Part shown: positions 6,622-9,648 of the stretch, in pieces
Position numbering within the stretch: the stretch's first letter is position 1
Layout of the letters: every line of letters starts with the position of its first letter
NCBI GenBank assembly: GCA_030018715.1
Contig: JASEHN010000081.1
Coordinates: forward strand, 1-9,648
Direction: 5' to 3'
DNA: 9,648 nt
Source: Thermodesulfobacteriota bacterium
GTDB lineage: Bacteria; Desulfobacterota; SM23-61
Program-made: the position numbers and the translations under genes
Notes under the pieces: generated by a model
What the model was told of the DNA's origin: nothing
What the model saw: the letters and a program-made list of their open reading frames with translations, nothing else
The model's database searches: none

Positions 6622-7463
6622 TCAGTGCCAAGATGGTCAGCAGCGTAACCTTCCTTTATCTGGCCTGCACCGTGCTTTATTTCAACTATTTTGCCTTCCG
6701 GTCAGAACGGCTGGGAAAATTCGCTACCGGACTTTCCTGGATAACGCTGTTGCTGCATACTGCTGCCATCCTTTGGCGCTGGGTGGAATCCTACCAATTA
6801 GGGATAGGCCGGGCTCCCCTGACCAATATGTATGAATCTCTGGTTTTCTTCTCCTGGTGTATCGCCTTGCTCTATCTCCTTTGGGAAAGGAAAATAAAAT
6901 CGAGGATCATCGGGGCGTTTGCCATGCCCTTTGCTTTTCTTTTCATCGCTTATGCTTCATTGGCCCCGGGTATCTCTGACCGCATCGACCCCCTGATCCC
7001 GGCTTTACAGAGCAACTGGCTGCATGCTCACGTTATCACCTGTTTTTTAGGCTATGCCGCTTTTGCCATTTCCTGCGGTGTAAGCATTATGTATTTGATA
7101 AAAATAAGGAAAAAGGAGCAAGGGAAGAAGGAATCTGGCTGGACGGCCCTGTTTCCCCCGCTGGAATCTTTGGATGACTTGATCTATAAAACCATCGCCG
7201 TCGGTTTTCCCATGCTGACCATCGGCATCATCACCGGCGCAGCCTGGGCCAACTATGCCTGGGGGTCGTACTGGAGCTGGGACCCCAAAGAGACCTGGTC
7301 GTTGATTACCTGGTTCGTTTACGCTCTCTTCCTCCACGCCCGCTTTACCCGCGAATGGCGGGGGAAACGCGCGGCTTTTATCTCCATTATCGGTTTTGTG
7401 GCAGTTATTTTTACCTACTTCGGCGTGAACTACCTTCTTGCGGGTTTGCATAGTTACGTTTGA
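6618..7463 (+). CDS. ccsA: System II cytochrome c synthase subunit CcsA/ResC (also called CcsB)
   Basis: This polytopic membrane protein presents heme to CxxCH motifs on the outer face of the membrane, together with ResB. The 281-residue product has about eight hydrophobic segments. The diagnostic tryptophan-rich WWD region is at 210-232 (WANYAWGSYWSWDPKETW and onward). H47, H138 and H278 sit where the family has its conserved heme-coordinating histidines; H278 is in the final GLHSY motif. The length fits stand-alone CcsA rather than a fused ResBC protein. The start overlaps the resB stop by four bases, so equal output of the two subunits is likely. The thiol-reducing helpers CcdA and CcsX are not in the window. 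Confidence 0.94.
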   Translation: MISAKMVSSVTFLYLACTVLYFNYFAFRSERLGKFATGLSWITLLLHTAAILWRWVESYQLGIGRAPLTNMYESLVFFSWCIALLYLLWERKIKSRIIGAFAMPFAFLFIAYASLAPGISDRIDPLIPALQSNWLHAHVITCFLGYAAFAISCGVSIMYLIKIRKKEQGKKESGWTALFPPLESLDDLIYKTIAVGFPMLTIGIITGAAWANYAWGSYWSWDPKETWSLITWFVYALFLHARFTREWRGKRAAFISIIGFVAVIFTYFGVNYLLAGLHSYV

Positions 7464-7467
7464 GCTT

Positions 7468-7482
7468 CACTAAGAGTTAGTG
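7468..7482 (+). terminator. Small hairpin after ccsA, possible weak terminator
   Basis: CACTAA, a 3-base GAG loop, then TTAGTG form a perfect 6-bp stem five bases after the ccsA stop. The stem is AT-rich and is followed by TTT and a run of A, not a strong T tract. It may act as a transcript end stabiliser or a weak terminator. Confidence 0.35.
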
Positions 7483-7549
7483 CTTAGTTTAAAAAAATTC
7501 GCGTATGCATAACTTTCATTTATGGGCCTTAAAGGATATCCTCGAAGTC

Positions 7550-7591
7550 ATTGACCATTGCCTATCACCCATAACCTATTACCTATTGTCT
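7550..7591 (+). repeat. Six in-phase degenerate heptamers (ATNRCCT type)
   Basis: Six consecutive 7-base units start at 7550: ATTGACC, then ATTGCCT, then ATCACCC, then ATAACCT, then ATTACCT, then ATTGTCT. The phase is kept with no gaps while individual bases vary. A related run is at 9445-9472. Confidence 0.75.
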
Positions 7592-7649
7592 TAATAGAGG
7601 GAAGGAAAAAGGGATGATAGAGGGCCAGGGAGGGAAATGTCCAGATACG

Positions 7650-7712
7650 AGACCTGACCCCAATCTCACTCATTTCTCAGTCCAGCAAGAGTCAAGAGCA
7701 GACTTGACCCCA
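7650..7712 (+). repeat. REP-like pair of AGACYTGACCCCA words
   Basis: AGACCTGACCCCA at 7650-7662 and AGACTTGACCCCA at 7700-7712 match at 12 of 13 positions and start exactly 50 bases apart. Each is preceded by GTCCAG (7639, 7680). The second is part of a perfect stem, GTCAAG/CTTGAC, at 7691-7708. The pattern resembles the palindromes that accompany REP-associated (IS200-like) transposases, but no transposase gene is present. Confidence 0.5.
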
Positions 7713-7714
7713 TT

Positions 7715-7776
7715 TGCTACACCTTGTACCTTGCTTCTTGCACCTTTGTTTTTATTAACGCCTAACGCCTGGCGGC
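7715..7776 (+). repeat. Heptamer array (CCTTGYA type, then TAACGCC type)
   Basis: Five 7-base units at 7715-7749 centre on CCTTGTA. After a T-rich joint come TAACGCC, TAACGCC and TGGCGGC at 7756-7776. The second run leads directly into copy A of the leader repeat. Similar short heptamer runs precede the other two copies. Confidence 0.65.
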
Positions 7777-7779
7777 ATG

Positions 7780-7814
7780 AAATGAGAATTGAAGGAATTG
7801 AGCAACGTCCCCCA
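7780..7814 (+). repeat. Leader repeat, copy A (MRIEGIEQRPP)
   Basis: This 35-base stretch is identical, base for base, to 9501-9535 and matches 9048-9082 at 31 of 35 positions. It contains an ATG (7782) and eleven codons reading MRIEGIEQRPP, ending in a CCCCCA tract. Here the frame continues for only nine further codons (KISYKTTLK) before a stop at 7844. It thus looks like a truncated gene start, a short leader peptide, or a non-coding repeat. Confidence 0.8.
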
Positions 7815-7856
7815 AAAATTTCTTACAAAACGACGTTAAAGTGAAGAGATAACAAC

Positions 7857-8222
7857 ATGAACGAAAAAGACATAAAAAAGGTTGAAGAAGTTTTTAAGCA
7901 TCACATTGGTATCTTGTCCGAGGATTTTCAACATAAGCTGGATATCGTAGTCGAAGGCCACCAAATGTTGTCCGAAAAGCTTGATCGTGTTGAAAGCCAA
8001 CTTGAACAAAGGATCGACGGCGTTGAACAGAGGATTAATGAGGTAGACGCCAAATTATCAAAGAAGATTGACGGTGTACGGGACGATCTAAACCAGAAGA
8101 TCGACAGCGTCGAAGTCCGCCTCAGCGAGAAGATTGATGCCGTGGCTGCTGACCTCACTGCTCATCGGGCCGATACCGAAGGGCACAGGATAGGTTATCG
8201 GATAAGCGAAAGCAGAGATTAA
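7857..8222 (+). CDS. Small coiled-coil protein with 11-residue repeats, unknown function
   Basis: I do not recognise a characterised family. The 121-residue product has an N-terminal segment (1-41) with FQHKLDIVVEGHQMLSEK, then a repeat zone. Hendecads of the form (I/L)xxVxxxLxx(K/R) occupy 42-52, 60-70, 71-81, 82-92 and 93-103, with one 7-residue unit at 53-59. The C-terminus is short and polar (HRADTEGHRIGYR). No signal peptide or membrane segment is evident, so a cytosolic, oligomeric coiled coil is likely. Similar small proteins beginning with an EDFQHKLD-like segment and ending in AHRADTE occur in deltaproteobacteria, to my recollection, without assigned function. The ribosome site is weak (GAAGAGA, about 8 bases ahead). 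The start lies 12 bases after the copy A frame closes. Confidence 0.75.
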   Translation: MNEKDIKKVEEVFKHHIGILSEDFQHKLDIVVEGHQMLSEKLDRVESQLEQRIDGVEQRINEVDAKLSKKIDGVRDDLNQKIDSVEVRLSEKIDAVAADLTAHRADTEGHRIGYRISESRD

Positions 8223-8245
8223 TAATTTTAAAAATCTGTTAATTC

Positions 8246-8280
8246 AGCAATTCGCAATCCGAATTCCAAAATCAGCAATT
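8246..8280 (+). repeat. Five in-phase degenerate heptamers (RGCAATT type)
   Basis: AGCAATT, CGCAATC, CGAATTC, CAAAATC and AGCAATT run without gaps in the gap between the coiled-coil gene and hicB. ACCCAATT and ACCCATT follow near 8289-8303. There is no coding potential. This is the same style of array as at 7550 and 9445 but with a different core word. Confidence 0.65.
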
Positions 8281-8386
8281 GAAAAATGACCCAATTACCC
8301 ATTGATTTTTCGCTATGAGCCCTAATGGTTGTTAAAGGGGAATAAATCTGATAGGATCTATTTAAAGAATAAGAAGGGAGATAATG

Positions 8387-8623
8387 ATGAAAACCTTTGA
8401 ATATACAGCAGTTGTTTGGAAAGAAAAAAAGGGTTTTGTATCCAAATGTACTGAGTTAAGTGTGGCAAGTTGTGGAGATACACTTGAAGAGGCCGTGGGC
8501 AATCTCAAAGAGGCCGTAGAACTTTATATTGAAAATGCCAAAGAACTTAATTTAATGGAGGACATAGAAGAGAGCCTTACAGTAAAAGAAAAGTTTACTG
8601 GTAGCTTTGCGTTAGTGATTTAA
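8387..8623 (+). CDS. hicB: HicB-family antitoxin
   Basis: HicB neutralises the HicA mRNA interferase. The 78-residue product begins MKTFEYTAVVWKEKKGFVSKC and contains CGDTLEEAVGNLKEAVELYIE, the typical beta-beta-beta-alpha pseudo-RNase H layout of the family. It stops after the helix and a short strand, without the C-terminal ribbon-helix-helix or HTH domain found in longer HicB proteins, so autoregulation by DNA binding is not evident. ATG 8387 is chosen because GGGAG at 8376-8380 is 6 bases away; ATG 8384 is 3 bases away. The order hicB then hicA, with a TAATG overlap, is a common arrangement. The partner toxin gene is frameshifted here. Confidence 0.88.
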   Translation: MKTFEYTAVVWKEKKGFVSKCTELSVASCGDTLEEAVGNLKEAVELYIENAKELNLMEDIEESLTVKEKFTGSFALVI

Positions 8624-8864
8624 TGCCAAAACTTCCGATAATATCTTCTAAAGACGTCATCAGAGTTTTAAACCATTTAGGATTTGAGCCAGCTCCTAAA
8701 AGAGGCAAAGGAAGTCACTCGGCCTTTGTAAAAAAGACAGAAGAAAAGACCCGCTTGTTATTGTCCCGCACAAAGATGAAATTCCACGAGGTACGTTACT
8801 CTCAATTATTGAACAGATGGGATTGATAAAAATAGAGTTTATCAAAATCTTAAAAAGTTTGTAG
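8623..8864 (+). pseudogene. hicA: Frameshifted HicA-family mRNA interferase toxin
   Basis: HicA proteins are small double-stranded RNA-binding-like toxins that cleave mRNA. Residues 1-44 are normal: MPKLPIISSKDVIRVLNHLGF, then GKGSHSAF with the catalytic-type H32. At R44 (8752-8754) the frame breaks. The zero frame gives an unrelated tail and stops at 8824-8826 (67 residues). Reading C8754 twice restores LVIVPHKDEIPRGTLLSIIEQMG and a final helix, ending at TAG 8862-8864 (80 residues in all). The restored tail fits the HicA family closely, so a single base has been lost near 8750-8754. This is either a genuine inactivating mutation or a base-calling error. I see no canonical slippery heptamer to support programmed frameshifting. 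Confidence 0.85.
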
Positions 8865-9049
8865 ATAGAAAGACTGGAGGAATCAAAGAAACCAGAATTG
8901 TCAAAAATAAAGATTTTACCCCCAGCCCCAGAGATAGACAGGACAGACGCAAAAAAAGCAATGAACACATTTAACTCTATAAACGAAATTAACGATCCTA
9001 ACGGTCCAAACGATGAACGTTTTTATCACCTTCCGCCTCACGTTAAGAA
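8865..9049. other. Gap between hicA and the zinc-finger gene
   Basis: The frame after the hicA stop is open for 62 codons and ends in TGA 9051-9053, overlapping the next start as ATGA. It has no ATG before 8961 and no ribosome site, and it resembles no family I recognise. Its later part (8986-9020) is made of near-repeats of AACGATCC/AACGGTCC, like the spacer repeats elsewhere. I consider it non-coding or a gene remnant. A toxin partner for the following antitoxin-like gene would be expected here and is not found. Confidence 0.45.
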
Positions 9050-9082
9050 ATGAGAAGTGAAAGAATTAAACAACGTCCCCCA
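9020..9082 (+). repeat. Leader repeat, copy B (start of the zinc-finger gene)
   Basis: These 63 bases match 9473-9535 at 54 of 63 positions without gaps. The repeat spans two heptamer-like units, the GTTAAGAAATGAG junction, the ATG at 9050 and eleven codons reading MRSERIKQRPP. Unlike copies A and C, it runs on into a complete conserved protein. Confidence 0.8.
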
Positions 9083-9292
9083 CGTCCATGTTACTTTTGC
9101 CAAGGCAAAGTTGTCCACCAACGTGTTACCCTCGATTATAGTTGGGGTGATAATCTGGTGGTTATTAAAGACGTTCCCGCCGGCGTATGTCACCAGTGTG
9201 GTGAAAAATACCTGTCGAGTGATGTTTATAAGGAATTGGAAAAACTGGCAAAAAGCAAAAGCCACTTAATGGGCAAGATGGCGGGACGTTGA
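9050..9292 (+). CDS. YgiT/MqsA-type zinc-finger protein, orphan antitoxin-like
   Basis: The 80-residue product carries two CxxC pairs, CYFC at 14-17 and CHQC at 47-50. They are separated by RVTLDYSWGDNLVVIKDVPAG, as in the N-terminal zinc-binding domain of MqsA-like antitoxins. The C-terminal helix (YKELEKLAKSK) is short. The MqsA DNA-binding HTH domain is absent, which is normal for the short YgiT-type proteins that usually follow a DUF4258 or other RelE-like toxin gene. No such toxin precedes it here. The first eleven codons belong to a repeat found twice more in the window, and there is no clear ribosome site, so the native start may lie at a later codon or have been supplied by the repeat. 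It presumably acts in the cytosol; its partner is unknown. Confidence 0.8.
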   Translation: MRSERIKQRPPRPCYFCQGKVVHQRVTLDYSWGDNLVVIKDVPAGVCHQCGEKYLSSDVYKELEKLAKSKSHLMGKMAGR

Positions 9293-9444
9293 TTTAAATG
9301 CAACATTACAACTGCCGGGGAAGTTGCGGTTGACTTCTAGGGGTATTTCGCACCTTGTGTGGAGGGATAGGGAGTATAAGCTTCACTTTCAAAATTATTT
9401 TTCTTTTACACTATGAGCTATGTTGCTTTCAGCTTTTTCGCTGT

Positions 9445-9472
9445 GATCTATGACCTATAACCCATTACCTGT
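9445..9472 (+). repeat. Four in-phase degenerate heptamers (GACCTAT type)
   Basis: GATCTAT, GACCTAT, AACCCAT and TACCTGT run without gaps. They share the ACCTAT core with the six-unit array at 7550-7591 and lie immediately before copy C of the leader repeat. Confidence 0.65.
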
Positions 9473-9535
9473 TTTTTATCGCCTTACGCTTTACGGTAAG
9501 AAATGAGAATTGAAGGAATTGAGCAACGTCCCCCA
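9473..9535 (+). repeat. Leader repeat, copy C (MRIEGIEQRPP)
   Basis: The last 35 bases are identical to copy A, and all 63 align without gaps to copy B (54 matches). ATG 9503 opens MRIEGIEQRPP, followed by ISWSAGTNQRRK and on to the window end with no stop. Whether this is the start of a real gene cannot be told from the window. Confidence 0.8.
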
Positions 9536-9648
9536 ATTTCATGGAGTGCTGGTACAAATCAAAGGAGAAAGCTATCGCATAAAATAATCACCGCCTCTAA
9601 ACCGCTAAACTGCCCCCATCTCTGCTGCTCCGGCAACGGGACGCATTC

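Larger units (their letters stand above)
7464..7856. other. Gap of about 390 bases between ccsA and the coiled-coil gene
   Basis: No convincing gene. It holds the hairpin above, six in-phase heptamers (7550-7591), a REP-like pair of AGACYTGACCCCA words (7650-7712), further heptamers (7715-7776), and copy A of the three-copy leader repeat (7780-7814). The latter opens a 20-codon frame ending at 7844, 12 bases before the next start. An open frame from 7614 to 7844 is mostly repeat sequence and is not supported as a gene. Confidence 0.6.
9293..9648. other. Repeat-containing tail of the window
   Basis: No complete gene is visible. A small inverted repeat CAACT/AGTTG lies at 9309-9326. Positions 9400-9472 are AT-rich, with heptamer units toward the end, followed by copy C of the leader repeat. 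The frame that copy C opens at 9503 stays open to the window edge, but its sequence after codon 11 is rich in Cys, Ser and Lys and resembles nothing I recognise. Confidence 0.5.

Noticed and set aside
7550..7591. CRISPR-like array
   Set aside because: The units are only seven bases with no spacers between them, and no cas gene is nearby.
7614..7844. Open frame of 76 codons upstream of the coiled-coil gene
   Set aside because: It consists of REP-like words, heptamers and the leader repeat. Only the last 20 codons, from ATG 7782, correspond to a recurring unit, and these are reported as a repeat.
7464..9648. Possible chromosomal integron cassette array, given small toxin-antitoxin genes and short gaps
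   Set aside because: I looked for paired RYYYAAC and GTTRRRY ends flanking imperfect palindromes. GCCTAAC words occur at 7761 but without a matching partner at a suitable distance, and no integrase gene is present.

Overview
The window looks like part of a chromosome from an anaerobic, respiring bacterium of the deltaproteobacterial (Desulfobacterota) type. This is inferred from a three-heme c7-type cytochrome beside System II cytochrome c assembly genes, frequent TTG starts, moderate GC, and intergenic repeats of a style common in uncultured members of that group. Gene content alone cannot fix the taxon.

Positions 1-6.6 kb and on to 7.46 kb hold housekeeping genes, all on the + strand, in short overlapping pairs. 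purD and purE (215-1995, ATGA overlap) encode two steps of de novo purine synthesis. An AMP-forming acyl-CoA synthetase homologue with altered core motifs overlaps a single-domain TsaC/YrdC tRNA-modification enzyme (2358-4648, ATGA overlap). A secreted triheme cytochrome (4813-5157) has its own predicted promoter and an intrinsic terminator. It is followed directly by resB-ccsA (5230-7463, ATGA overlap), which encode the System II heme delivery and ligation complex. The cytochrome is an obvious potential client of that complex.

The gaps around purDE are rich in repeats: a 27-bp direct repeat on both sides, triplets of a degenerate 9-mer ahead of purD and of the synthetase, an inverted copy one unit shorter after purE, and a 142-bp MITE-like element with terminal inverted repeats and a 6-bp target duplication.

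From 7.46 kb to the end the window is an accessory, partly decayed region. It holds a hendecad-repeat coiled-coil protein, a hicB-hicA toxin-antitoxin pair in which hicA carries a -1 frameshift, and an orphan MqsA/YgiT-type zinc-finger protein. It also holds several in-phase arrays of degenerate heptamers. A repeat present three times carries a start codon and an 11-codon leader (MRIEGIEQRPP or a variant), each copy running into a different downstream sequence. One of these copies supplies the start of the zinc-finger gene. I see no tRNA, rRNA, CRISPR array, integrase or intact transposase.
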